64,000 bases of DNA from Globodera rostochiensis (lineage: Eukaryota; Nematoda; Chromadorea; Rhabditida; Heteroderidae): NCBI GenBank assembly GCA_018350325.1, contig JAEVLN010000006.1:1936693-2000692 (forward strand). The letters are read 5' to 3'. Below, piece by piece: positions 47,147-57,595 of the stretch. How positions within the stretch are numbered: position 1 is the stretch's first letter; each line of letters starts with the position of its first letter. The position numbers and the translations under genes are program-made. The notes below the pieces were generated by a model. That model ran no database searches. It was not told where the DNA came from and saw only the letters and a program-made list of their open reading frames with translations.

Positions 47147-47860
47147 TTTATATTTTTTATTAATATGGGTATGTATATTTCAGACAAGCATAATAAATGT
47201 AAAAATAAATTTTTGTATACAAAAATATATTTTAATATAATATTAATGGCATTATGTAAAAAGATTTTAGATAATCGATAAAAAATTATTTATGAGTATA
47301 ATGAATGTATATATTTTTATTTATTTCTTTTCTGATTATTTGAGAAATACCATGCAAATTATACTCGAATAATTTTGATTCAAAAAAATGTATAAATTAA
47401 ACAAATACGTTGAATCACTGGGTTTCAGGGAAATTATGCAATATGAAGAGTAATAAGGAATTTAACGATTTAAGGATGCGTTTTACGGTTTTGTTTAGAG
47501 ATAGACAAAAGACGAAAGAATTTTTTTTATACCAATTGGTTGTTTTTATACCAATTGGTTATGACAAAAGAAATTTTTTTGAATCAATTGGTTGTGACGA
47601 AAGAAATTTTTTTGAATCAATTGGTTGTGACGAAAGAATTTTTTCAATCAACTGACTATTTTAAATAATGCCACTAAATTCCCCGTGGCAAAGAAAGCCA
47701 CAAATTTTTTTGAGTGTCATCAGATTATTTTAAATCTATTTTATTATTCACCATTTTATTTATATAATTTTATTCCTAACAACTTCTTAATTATTTTTAT
47801 AAATTTTTTTTTATCAATAAAAAGTTACTTTAATTTTAGACAAAAAAGCAAGTTTTTGCA
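47147..47860. promoter_or_regulatory. Shared divergent upstream region
   Basis: 714 bp separate the start codons of the kinase-like gene (-) and the effector-like gene (+). It is AT-rich, with ATGCCA at 47668 (+) and TGGCAT (ATGCCA on -) at about 47248. ATGCCA is the core of the dorsal-gland (DOG box) motif described for cyst-nematode effectors. It is also common by chance in this sequence, so this is only suggestive. Confidence 0.3.
47515..47655. repeat. About 33 bp tandem repeat
   Basis: Three to four units of AATTTTTTTGAATCAATTGG plus TTGTGACGAAAG. The open frame over it (NFFESIGCDER repeats) is probably not a gene. Confidence 0.7.
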
Positions 47861-50800
47861 ATGCTTATGTTGCATTATATGCTTGTAATGCTTTTGTCTT
47901 CACTTCTTCAAAACGGAACATTGGCAAATTTGGATGAATGGAAAAAATCGTGCCAGAAATTGGAAGAATGGAAGGAATCGTGCCAGTTACATGTCATGGC
48001 CGTTTCAAATTGGCACAATCAACTCACGTTGGGTTAGTTAAATTGTTGGCCCTATTTTAAGTAAAATGAATTTGCACTTCCAATGAACGTCTTAAATATG
48101 AACTTTTTGGATTTGACCAACATCGGGCCCCATTTTAAGTAAAATGAATTTGCACTTCCAATGAACGTCTTAAATATGAACTTTTTGGATTTGGCCAACA
48201 TCGGGCCCCATTTTAAGTAAAATGAATTTGCACTTCCAATGAACGTCTTAAATATAAACTTTTTTGATTTGGCCAACATCGGGCCCTATTTTAAGTAAAA
48301 TGAATTTGCACTTCCAATGAACGTCTTAAATATAAACTTTTTTGATTTGGCCAACATCGGGCCCTATTTTAAGTAAAATGAATTTGCACTTCCAATGAAC
48401 GTCTTAAATATAAACTTTTTTGATTTGGCCAACATCGGGCCCTATTTTAAGTAAAATGAATTTGCACTTCCAATGAACGTCTTAAATATAAACTTTTTTG
48501 ATTTGGCCAACATCGGGCCCTATTTTAAGTAAAATGAATTTGCACTTCCAATGAACGTCTTAAATATAAACTTTTTTGATTTGGCCAACATCGGGCCACA
48601 TTTTAAGTAAAATGAATTTGCACTTCCAATGAACGTCTTAAATATAAACTTTTTTGATTTGGCCAACATCGGGCCCTATTTTAAGTAAAATGAATTTGCA
48701 CTTCCAATGAACGTCTTAAATATAAACTTTTTTGATTTGGCCAACATCGGGCCCTATTTTAAGTAAAATGAATTTGCACTTCCAATGAACGTCTTAAATA
48801 TAAACTTTTTTGATTTGGCCAACATCGGGCCACATTTTAAGTAAAATGAATTTGCACTTCCAATAAACGTCTTAAATATAAACTTTTTTGATTTGGCCAA
48901 CATCGGGCCACATTTTAAGTAAAATGAATTTGCACTTCCAATGAACGTCTTAAATATAAACTTTTTTGATTTGGCCAACATCGGGCCCTATTTTAAGTAA
49001 AATGAATTTGCACTTCCAATGAACGTCTTAAATATAAACTTTTTTGATTTGGCCAACATCGGGCCACATTTTAAGTAAAATGAATTTGCACTTCCAATGA
49101 ACGTCTTAAATATAAACTTTTTTGATTTGGCCAACATCGGGCCCTATTTTAAGTAAAATGAATTTGCACTTCCAATGAACGTCTTAAATATAAACTTTTT
49201 TGATTTGGCCAACATCGGGCCACATTTTAAGTAAAATGAATTTGCACTTCCAATGAACGTCTTAAATATAAACTTTTTTGATTTGGCCATCGAGGCTTCA
49301 CTTAATGCTTTTCAAATTTATAAAGAAAATTGTTTGTCGACTTTTTAAATTTTTTTAATGTCCCAGGCGGTAGTCCCGAGCTCAACCAAGCATTGATTGT
49401 GTTGGTGAACAAAGTGAATGAATTTTCAATCGACGGAATGGACGAATTTTTGAATCGCCGACTCAGAGAACCTTTGGCCATTGCAAAAAGCAATTGCGCG
49501 ACATTGGAGTACAACAACAAAGAGTTGGCACATTTATTGTCCGAGTTACGTGTAATTGCAACGGAAATTCCAAGCCGATTCCGAATGGTCATCATGATGG
49601 TCAAGGTGGAACTCATTGACAAAACATCGTGTCCGACATGGGAAGAATTCGAGACATCTCGTCAAAAATGGGAAAAATTGAAGACATCGCACCAAAAATG
49701 GGAAGAATGGGTGACTGCGTGCCAGCAACATGTCAAAACCGTTTCAAATTTGCACAATAAACTCACGTTGGGTTAGTTAAATATTTAAATGCGAACCACG
49801 AAACAATTTCTTAATTTGTTAATTTTTTTAAAATTTAATATTTTGCTTAATATTTGCCAGATAATCTAAGCAATGTTACTGACATTTATGAAGCATTGCA
49901 TGCTTTGCAGAAAAAAGTGTATGAAGTTCCAATTAAAGGAATGGAAGAAATTTGGAATCACCGACTGGAAGCACCACTAAAGTTATCAATAGAAATTTGC
50001 AAGAAATTGGAGGACAAAATAGAATATTTAACAAATTTATTGTCCAAGATACATCCAATTATAAAGGCAATTAGCAAGGAGTTCAACACGTTCAGCGTCG
50101 AGGTTGAGCTGGAGCTTATCAAGAAGGTCAAATGGACGTCGGAAAGCAAGACAGAATTGGAAAACAAATTTTTGAATCTGTACGAATTGTCACAACATAA
50201 TGAGTCTTATTTTAATCCACGACCTTCTTTATGGTTAGCAGAAAGTGAAGAAGTGCCTCACAATCAAAAACAATTCGTCGATTATGTTGAGACACACATT
50301 CTTGACGCAAAACTGAGCATTTTGGAGACAGAATTGCCTGCAAAAATTGCTTTCTTTGCAGAAAAACATCCACACATTGATGGGGACAGATTTTTGGAAT
50401 TTTCCGAATATTTTAAACTTGAATTGCACAAATTTGAACAAAAAATCGACCAACACAAAAGTTTAGATGAGAATGTAAGCTATTTTTTTGCTTTAAAGAT
50501 AATTAGTTTTTAACAGGGGTATATCCGCGGATATATGCAAATATGGATGGATAAGGAATTTCAAAAATGGGACGGATACGGACGGATAACGGATATGGCA
50601 AATCCACTTATCCGGATATATCTGCTGTATATCCGCGGATATCCGGATAACGGATACGAATTTCGAAAAATGAGACGGATACAAACGGACACGGATATAC
50701 CCGGATACGGATTTAAAAATTTGTATCCATGATCACCCCTGATTTTTAACAACAACAATTACCTAATTGTATGTTTAGGAACATTATCGCAAAAGGCTGA

Positions 50801-51282
50801 ACGATTTGGCAGAAAGTGCGATGAAAGAAACTGCTCCATTAAAAGGCATTATTATACAAAATTTGGACCAACTGGTCACAAAATGCCACCATAACGGTGT
50901 ACAAAAAAGCCGTTTCAAAAAAATAAAACAACTTTTAAAAAGTTCGAAAAAACAAATAAAAGCAAAAAACGAAAAAGTTTATGCAATGATGGACATTATT
51001 ATGTGTGACATTGGCATTTTTGATGGTGCCGCATTTAAAGTACTCGTACGCTTTGAACAATTAGACAATGCAAATTTCTCATGTGCTGAATTGGAAACGG
51101 CTGTTGAGCAAGACAAGAAAATGGTCTTACAAGCATATCAACTGGGTAATAATTATACGGTATTTTTCTGTTGTAGACAAATTGTACTGTACATTCTATT
51201 ATCGACAAGTACGGACTTTTCTGTTATAGACAAATGTACGGTACATTTCTATTATCGACAAGTACGGACTTTTCTGTTATAG
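47861..51282 (+). CDS. Novel secreted helical protein, copy 1 (effector-like)
   Basis: No recognised family. Exons: 47861-48032, 49367-49771, 49861-50474, 50779-about 51282. Phases agree through the start of exon 4. A signal peptide (MLMLHYMLVMLLSSLLQNGT) is followed by Trp/Cys-containing helical repeats (KSCQKLEEWKESCQ). The body is charged and helical (VKWTSESKTELENKF), and the last exon is basic, then acidic (CAELETAVEQDKKMVLQAYQ). It is paralogous along its whole length to the minus-strand gene at 52973-54534 but has one extra exon (exon 2), which looks like a fusion of exon-3-like and exon-1-like parts. Start: the paralog's ATG lies 6 codons upstream and is lost here, so the next Met is used; the hydrophobic core remains. 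The 3' end is uncertain: reading through gives a stop at 51282. Alternatively there is a donor near 51145 and a short last exon at 51428-51463. Confidence 0.8.
48042..49290. repeat. 78 bp minisatellite, sixteen copies, filling intron 1
   Basis: Unit: TATTTTAAGTAAAATGAATT, TGCACTTCCAATGAACGTCT, TAAATATAAACTTTTTTGAT, TTGGCCAACATCGGGCCC. Copies are almost identical. Because 78 is a multiple of three, the minus strand keeps a repeating open frame (SKKFIFKTFIGSANSFYLK). The array begins about 10 bp after the splice donor and stops about 75 bp before the acceptor. The matching intron of the paralog is 120 bp and lacks it. Confidence 0.97.
50514..50741. mobile_element. 228 bp TATCCG-type MITE in intron 3 of the effector-like gene
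   Basis: Ends CAGGGGT and ACCCCTG, flanked by GTTTTTAA and ATTTTTAA (7 of 8). The body is CGGATATATCCG-type repeats. The paralog's intron at the same place is only 62 bp and has no insertion. Confidence 0.85.
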
Positions 51283-51365
51283 ACAAATGTACGGTACATT
51301 TCTATTATCGACAAATTGTACGGTACTTTTCTGTTGTAGACAAATTGTACGGTACTTTTCTATAT
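51160..51365. repeat. TAGACAAATTGTACGGTACTTTTCTGT-type tandem repeats
   Basis: Six to seven alternating units of TTTCTGTTRTAGACAAATGT and ACGGTACATTTCTATTATCG. A single unit (ACGGTACCTTTCTGTTGTA) is in the paralog at 52980-53000, so the array grew after duplication. Confidence 0.85.
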
Positions 51366-51427
51366 CGTAATAGAGAAAATAGATAGGTATCTATGAATTG
51401 TAAAAATATTTAAAAATATTTTTTAAG

Positions 51428-52880
51428 ACAAAATTTGATCGACGAATGAAAGAATCGATGTGAGGAAAAGAAGTCGAGAAAGAATTGGAGGAGCTGTTTA
51501 CTCACTCATTCATTTTGCGATTTTTCCTGAACTTTTTTTTAAAATTTTTCATTTCGGAATTTGACTTTCTCGGCAAATCTTTTGGTCTTTTTTTTATTCA
51601 GATTATAAATTTGTTGACTTTTTCGATCGGTTAAAGAAATTTTTGCCACATTTTCTCCCTTGCTGAGTCGTTTCGCAAAATCCCCGTTTCGCAAAATTCC
51701 CGATTTATTTTAATTTAAACAATTTTTTTCAATATTTATTTACATCAACAATTAATGTTTACACGTATGTTTAAGCCTAAGCTTAACGAACCCGGGTGGC
51801 TTAGGCCTAAGCCTAACAAACCCCCCTAAGTCTCCAACTTTTCCTCAGTTATTCTCTAACTGGTGTTTGATGTCTAAATTCTAGGGTTGCACGGGACCGA
51901 GACTTTTGGAAAAACCGGGACCGGGACTAAATATGGTCCCGGTCAAAAAAAACCGGGACTACTGGACAAAACCAAGAAAAACAATGATTGGTAAAAAAAC
52001 CAGGACCATTATAAGTGAGTTTTGAAGGAATTTTGAAAAACCGAGACTAAAATTTCAGTACCAACATTTCAGTACTGGTCCCGGTCCCGTGCAACCCTAG
52101 TCTAAACATATGTTGTTTCTGTTGTGAGACCTAAGAATTCTGCTTCACTTCTAAGGGGGAATGTGGTCGGCGGTGCTGGTAGGCGCCGCCAAAAAAATCT
52201 TGAATTTTTTGATCATTTTGTGCATTTGAAGCAACCTGATCGTTTCAAAAAATTTTTTAAATCCATATTCCTGACACCAATCATGAATCGAAATCACGAA
52301 TTATTTCAAAAAATCTGTGACCGTGATTCGTGGCCCTTCAACAGCCCTAATTCTCCAAACGTTAGTGCCGGAAAATGGGTGCCTAAATATTAATTTTGCT
52401 TTTAAACAGACTGTGAAATTGAATTTTTTTTTTTGATGGCCCAGTCCGAATTAGGGAGTTCTGGTACCCTTGAAAAGTTTTACAGTCCGTATTGTAGCTT
52501 TTGTCTCTGTAAATTTTAGCTTTTTGTCTCGTGCCATGCCTTGATTTTGGGCATTTGCGCTGTCAAATTCCCATAGGTACGAAAAAAAGAGTAAAATTAA
52601 TATTTTAAAAATAGAATATTTTGTTAAAGTAACTCACAATAAGCAGTAATGCTTTGGCGGAGTTTTTTAATTTTTTGATGGAAACCTAAACAATTCCACA
52701 AATTCTTTGGAGTTGATCCCGAAAATATGGCGGTAAAAAAATTATGATTTTTAAATCAGGTTCCTTTACTAAATTTTAATCGCCGCAGGGCCAACTTAAA
52801 AAAGAATTTTCAAAAAATACGAGAAAATTTCATTCAAATCACAAAATGCACCAATTACAAACACCACTTTTCGTATTCAT
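51428..52880. other. Region between the tail-to-tail paralogs
   Basis: Contains a possible short last exon of copy 1 (51428-51463). It also holds a degenerate telomere-like stretch (TTAGGCCTAAGCCTAAC, 51770-51830) and the MITE at 51881-52100. An open frame at 52124-52393 contains CGGCGGTGCTGGTAGGCGCC; the same motif is found inside the hAT element at 62137-63057, so it is probably repeat-derived. Confidence 0.45.
51881..52100. mobile_element. 220 bp MITE of the GGGACCGGG family
   Basis: Perfect inverted ends CTAGGGTTGCACGGGACCG and its complement. The flanks TCTAAATT and TCTAAACA match in 6 of 8. The inside is AAACCGGGACTA-type repeats. Confidence 0.8.
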
Positions 52881-52972
52881 CCGTCACGTCACATCACATC
52901 AATCCTTTTATTCGTCGACAACACTTTTATCCCTTAAAATATTTTTTGAAAATTTAAAAATTTGTTAAATAT

Positions 52973-54534
52973 TCAAAAATACAACAGAAAGGTACCGTAT
53001 ATTATTACCTTGACTTGATATGCTTGTAATACCATTTTCTTGTCTTGCTCAACAGCCGTTTCCAATTCAGCACAAAAATCATCATTGTCCAACTCCTCAT
53101 GTTCAAAGCGTACTAGCAGTTTATATGCTTCACCATCAAACATGCCAATGTCACTTATAATCTCCTTTTTTGCATTTATTTCATTGTTTTTTGCTTCAAT
53201 TAGCGTTTCTTCATTTAATAATGCATCAGTTGGTTGCTGGTTTTGAACCCCTGCCGAATTTAAACTAATAATTTCTTTTTTATTTCTTAATTTGCATTTT
53301 TTGAGCAGTCTGTTCAGCCATCGTCTGATACGGTCTTTCAATGCCCTCTTTTTTTTCGTCGTAACCATTGGACCGTCCAGTTTGGCGTTATGGCATTTTG
53401 TGACCAATTGGGCCAACATTTTTGTAATAATGCCTTTTAATGGAGCAGTTTCTTTTAGCGCGTTTTCAGCCAAATCGTTCAAATCTTTACGATAAACTCT
53501 CTTAATATAAATTATCAATATATTTTTAAAAGCTACTTTATCTTTAAAGTAAAAAAGCTTGCCATTGTGGAAGCAAGATCACGATTGTTCACTTGGTCAA
53601 TTTGTTGTTCAATTTGATTCCATTCAAGTTTAAAGTTGTGGGAAAATTCCATAAATCCATTCCAATCAAAGTGCTGGTGTTCTACGAAGCCAGCAATTTT
53701 GGCATGTAATTCTCTCTTCAAAATGCCAAGTTTTGCGTTCAGAATTAGTATGCCAAGATATTCGACGAATTCTGGTGTACCCGGTTGACATGGAGGGCCT
53801 CCCATTCCTGATACCCATAAAAATGCGCGGCTAAACGATTCCGGGTTACAATAAGACTCAATTTGTTGTGCCAATGCGTAAAGATTCGAAAATTTGTTTG
53901 CCAATTCTTTTTTGTTTCCTGACGTCCATTTGGCCTTCTTGATGAGCTCCAGCTGCACCTCGAAGATGAACGTGTTGAACTCCGTGCGAATTCCTTTTGC
54001 AATTGAACTTGTCTTGGACACTAAACTTTCCAAATATTTTTTGTTGCCCTCCCGTCCAGAATGTTCAACTTCATTCAACAATTTATTGCAATTGCTTATT
54101 GACATTTTTAGAGGTTTTTGTAGTCGACGATCCAAAAGTTCGTCCATTCCTTCGAGTGGAAATTTGTTCACTTCGTAAAGCAACACATCCAATGAGTGAT
54201 TGATGTTAGGAATATTGCTTAGATCATCTGCTTAATTATCAAATAAAATAATAAAAAAAGCTAAAATCTTTAGAGTCTGGATATGAATATTTATTTTTAT
54301 ATTTATAATTGTGCCAAACAATTTTATTTAGAAATCTTAAAGCTAACCCGAAGTGATTGATCCTAGCGAAATTGAAATAACATTGACCCATAAATGGCAC
54401 AATGTCTCCCATTCTTTCAATTTCTGGCACGATTCTTCCCATTCTCCCAAAGTTGCCAATGTTCCGCTTTGAAGAAATGAAGATAATTGCATTATAAGCG
54501 CAAAACGCAACATAACCATTGCGAACACTTTCAT
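52973..54534 (-). CDS. Novel secreted helical protein, copy 2 (effector-like)
   Basis: Paralog of the + strand gene at 47861-51282, in tail-to-tail orientation. Exons: 54534-54348, 54227-53563, 53500-about 53009 (reading on to a stop at 52973). About 459 residues by read-through. A signal peptide starts MKVFAMVMLRFALIMQLSSF. It is followed by a Trp/Cys helical segment (EESCQKLKEWETLC), a long charged helical region (FIFEVQLELIKKAKWTSG) and, in exon 3, a strongly basic stretch (KKKRALKDRIRRWLNRLLKK) that resembles a nuclear-localisation signal and is missing from copy 1. The tail CAELETAVEQDKKMVLQAYQ is identical to copy 1. Intron 2 uses a GC donor (ATG|GCAAGC) where copy 1 has GT. A short final exon ending at 52894 is possible. 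Function unknown. Confidence 0.82.
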
Positions 54535-54912
54535 TTTTTTCTAAAATCGAAGAAATATTGTAAATAATCAAAATGGTGAATATAAAATTGATTTAAATGA
54601 TGTGATATCACTACTCACTGGGCTGTTTATATTGCCTTCCCTTCAAAAAATTTGTTGCGTTTTTACGGTGGATTTGGATTTCCGGTTTCCGGGTAAATAC
54701 AATTTGTTTTACCCATTTCTTTCGTCACTCACCACCGGTTGATTTAATGTAGAGTAGGTCGAGACCAGGATTTTTAGGAAAAACCGGTGTTGGCTGCGCC
54801 AATAATCAAATATGACCACTCGAGACTCTCGAACCCTCCCCTCCGCAGATTTTAAAGCACTTTGTTTATAAGGCATTTGCGTCCATAACAGTTTGATGGA
54901 GGCATTGTGAAA

Positions 54913-55333
54913 CGTGTGCCGACAAAATACCGACTGACCTAAAAAATGACAAAATCCCGACTCCTCCAACAAACGACAAAATCCCGACTCCTCCAACAAA
55001 CGACAAAATCCCGACTCCTCCAACAAACGACAAAATCCCGTCTAACCCGAAAAATGACAAAACGACAAAATACCAACTAACCCGAAAAACGACAAAATAC
55101 CGACTAACCCGAAAAACGACAATATAAGGGATTAATTAATGCAAAACGACCAATTTCAATCAAAAAGTCTGGATTTTGTGTCGGGACTTGTCGGTTTTTG
55201 GAGGAGTCGGGATTTTGTCGTTTTTTGGAGGGGTCGGGATTTTGTCGTTTTGGGTTAGTCGGGATTTTGGGTCGGGATTTGTCGGTTTTTGGAGGAGTCG
55301 GGATTTTGCCGGGTCGGTGTTTTGTCAACGCGC
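54913..55333. mobile_element. Mutator-like TIR element, 421 bp
   Basis: Left end CGTGTGCCGACAAAATACCG and right end are inverted copies. They continue into tandem GACTCCTCCAACAAACGACA units on the left and their complement (GGAGGAGTCGGGATTTTGTC) on the right. The flanks ATTGTGAAA and CTTGTGAAA match 8 of 9. No transposase. Confidence 0.7.
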
Positions 55334-55342
55334 CTTGTGAAA

Positions 55343-56350
55343 TGTTTGTTTTTAAAAAATCAATTTATGTTGTTTCAGCCATATAATCGTTTGTAAGAAG
55401 CTCTGCTAAAGCAATTTTAGAATTTGTTTATCAAACATTTTTATTATAAAAATTAATATGAATTTCCAAACTTTTTTGGCATTCATTTTTTGCTTGACAA
55501 ATAAACCACCAACAAAACGGCAATTATCAAATGCCCAAGAAATTTTCGATTTTGTGTCCGAGCGTATTTTATTAATTATTTAAATGTTCACGTGAAAATA
55601 AAATGTTTATATTTTATGTTGACATGAGTTGAAACAAATAAAAACAAAATAATTTGGAATTATTTTGTAGTTTGGTGATGGCAATGGCACTAATTTTTTG
55701 GAATTATTTTGTAGTTTGGTGATGGCAATGGCACTAATTTTTTGGAATTATTTTGTAGTTTGGTGGTGGCAATGGCACTAATTTTTTGGAATTATTTTGT
55801 AGTTTGGTGATGGCAATGGCACTAATTTTTTGGAATTATTTTGTAGTTTGGTGGTGGCAATGGCACTAATTTTTTGGAATTATTTTGTAGTTTGGTGATG
55901 GCAATGGCACTAATTTTTTGGAATTATTTTGTAGTTTGGTGATGGCAATGGCATCTCTGCGCAGTTGCCCAATAACATTTAAATGATTAATCGCCGAAAA
56001 ACATACATACTACGCAAATGGAATTCGTATTTAAGCTCTTCCACTCAAACAAAAATTAACTTTTATTATTTTCTCATATTTATAAAATAATGGAATACGC
56101 CCGGACACCGATTACGAATTCATAATTTATACATAATTTTCTGTTTTTCCTTTTTTTAAACGCTTCTTAACAAGGGCTTCCATACGTCCTTGAATGGCAA
56201 GGACAAGTCCTTGAAAACCTTTTTTTTGCCTTAAAATTGAGAATTTATAATTTGCCGTGAGTTAGAGCTCGGCGGAAATGGGATTCCCGCTCCAATATTT
56301 ACTAATTAATATTATAAAAATTAAATTAAAAAAAATATTTAGGCAAATAA
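55343..56350. other. Intergenic AT-rich region with a minisatellite
   Basis: Apart from the 44 bp array I see no coding exon. The last 200 bp upstream of 56351 should hold the promoter of the small secreted gene, but no element is clear. Confidence 0.4.
55650..55955. repeat. 44 bp minisatellite, seven copies
   Basis: Unit: TTTTGTAGTTTGGTGATGGC plus AATGGCACTAATTTTTTGGA plus ATTA; one variant has GGTGGTGG. Non-coding. Confidence 0.95.
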
Positions 56351-57007
56351 ATGAAACATTCGCATAAATTCAATCAAAATTTATATGGATATTTAACATT
56401 TGCCGTTTTGTTTATGTTTATTAGTCAAACGACAGCAAAAAATGAATGTCAAAAAGGTTTGGAGAAATTCATATTAGCAAATATTTAAATTATTTAAATC
56501 GCTTAAGACCCGATCAAGACGGGACAGGAATTGTTGGACTCGGCCCCAACTCTATTCAATGGAATAAAATCGGAAAGTTTTGGCGGTGAAATGGTCATAA
56601 AATGGCTTCAAAAATATGCCTTTGGCGTTTTGTGTTGTCAAAAAATTGAGCCAAAATTTGAAATGAATGAAAATTTTAAAAATTTGCAAAACAATTTTTG
56701 TCAACAATTGAAAACCGGCAAAAGTATGGAAGAAGCAGCGGTAAATGTTGAAAGCGCAGCACTAAAAGTGATGCAAAATTTGGATAAGCCAAAAATTTTG
56801 CAAAATATTCGTCAAAAAATTGCCAAAAATTCGTTTCTGGATGGCAAAATCAGAGAAAAAATGGCACAACTTTTGGGACACTTTCAAATTGGAATGGACA
56901 AATTTTATGGCATAATTAAAGGTAAAAAATATAAAATAGGTGCAAAACTTTGTAATTTTATATGCTAACTTTTATTCTTTTCAGCATCTAAGGAAACGCG
57001 ATTTTGA
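56351..57007 (+). CDS. Small novel secreted protein
   Basis: No recognised family. Exons: 56351-56456, 56508-56921, 56985-57007; GT/AG junctions, all phase 1, giving about 180 residues. An N-terminal signal peptide (YLTFAVLFMFISQTTAKNEC) follows a short polar start, MKHSHKFNQN. The mature part is helical, with three Cys in 35 residues near the middle and a segment AAVNVESAALKVMQNLDKPK. The shape resembles small nematode secreted proteins of about 150-200 residues. The last exon (CATCTAAGGAAACGCGATTT then TGA) has a strong TTTTCAG acceptor. Exon 2 is also in phase with the downstream exon at 57155, so alternative 3' ends are possible. It lies in the secreted-gene cluster. Confidence 0.78.
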
Positions 57008-57154
57008 GTTTTGGGGATATAATGAAAAATTTTATTAAGCCTAACAGTTTTTTTATCAATTGTAAAATAATTTGAATATAGTTTTTTATATCTTAATTAT
57101 TGTTATTTATTGGAATTTCTTGTAAAAGTGTGTTTGTGACTATTTTTGGTTTAG

Positions 57155-57555
57155 ATCGTTTGAATGTTGCGCATAGCCGAGATGAAGCCGACCATCGTTC
57201 CAATGGGGGCAACGCATTGCGGCAACATCAAAGGGAAAACGCATTGCGGCAACATCAAAGACGACGCCGCAAGCGAATGCGAAGTTTTGAAGTGATGATG
57301 AGCGATGCCATCAGACGCACTTCAACTCCAGCAGCGGAATTCCAGCCCACGAGGTACGGAACGAAAGGATGCATTGTGCTGTTTGTAATCACCGTGTGCA
57401 CAGTCGGTGCGGCCATATTTATTGGCCTCCGGCTAAGCGGTACGGACAATAACCACACATCAATCATTGCAATACTTGCCATTTTGATTTTCGCCTTTTT
57501 GTTTGAATTCGTCATGCTCATGTGGTATTGTGTTATGGAACATGATGATCACTGA
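57155..57555 (+). CDS. Two-transmembrane protein, 3' exon (start uncertain)
   Basis: The open frame ends at 57555. It has a basic, Gln/Arg-rich front with an internal 27 bp duplication (NALRQHQR twice). The transmembrane segments GCIVLFVITVCTVGAAIFIG and IIAILAILIFAFLFEFVMLM are joined by a short NNHTS loop with a possible glycosylation site. The tail is YCVMEHDDH. There is no ATG before 57277 in this frame. A TTTGGTTTAG acceptor at 57154 would start the exon in phase 1, the same phase in which exon 2 of the preceding gene ends. So this is either the alternative last exon of that gene or an independent gene starting at 57277 (92 residues). Family not recognised. Confidence 0.6.
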
Positions 57556-57595
57556 TCACAGGATATTGCATTTATTTGTCTAAAAAATTGTTGCA

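Noticed and set aside
47665..47675. ATGCCA (DOG-box-like) motif as proof of gland-cell expression
   Set aside because: The hexamer is frequent across the whole window, including introns and repeats, so a single hit per strand is not evidence.
48052..49100. Minus-strand 75-codon repeats (FIFKTFIGSANSFYLK)
   Set aside because: Translation of the 78 bp intron minisatellite on the strand opposite to the gene.
52124..52393. 89-codon frame downstream of effector copy 1
   Set aside because: No ATG, and it overlaps a GC-rich motif shared with a transposon. It might be a last exon, but no acceptor and phase fit convincingly.
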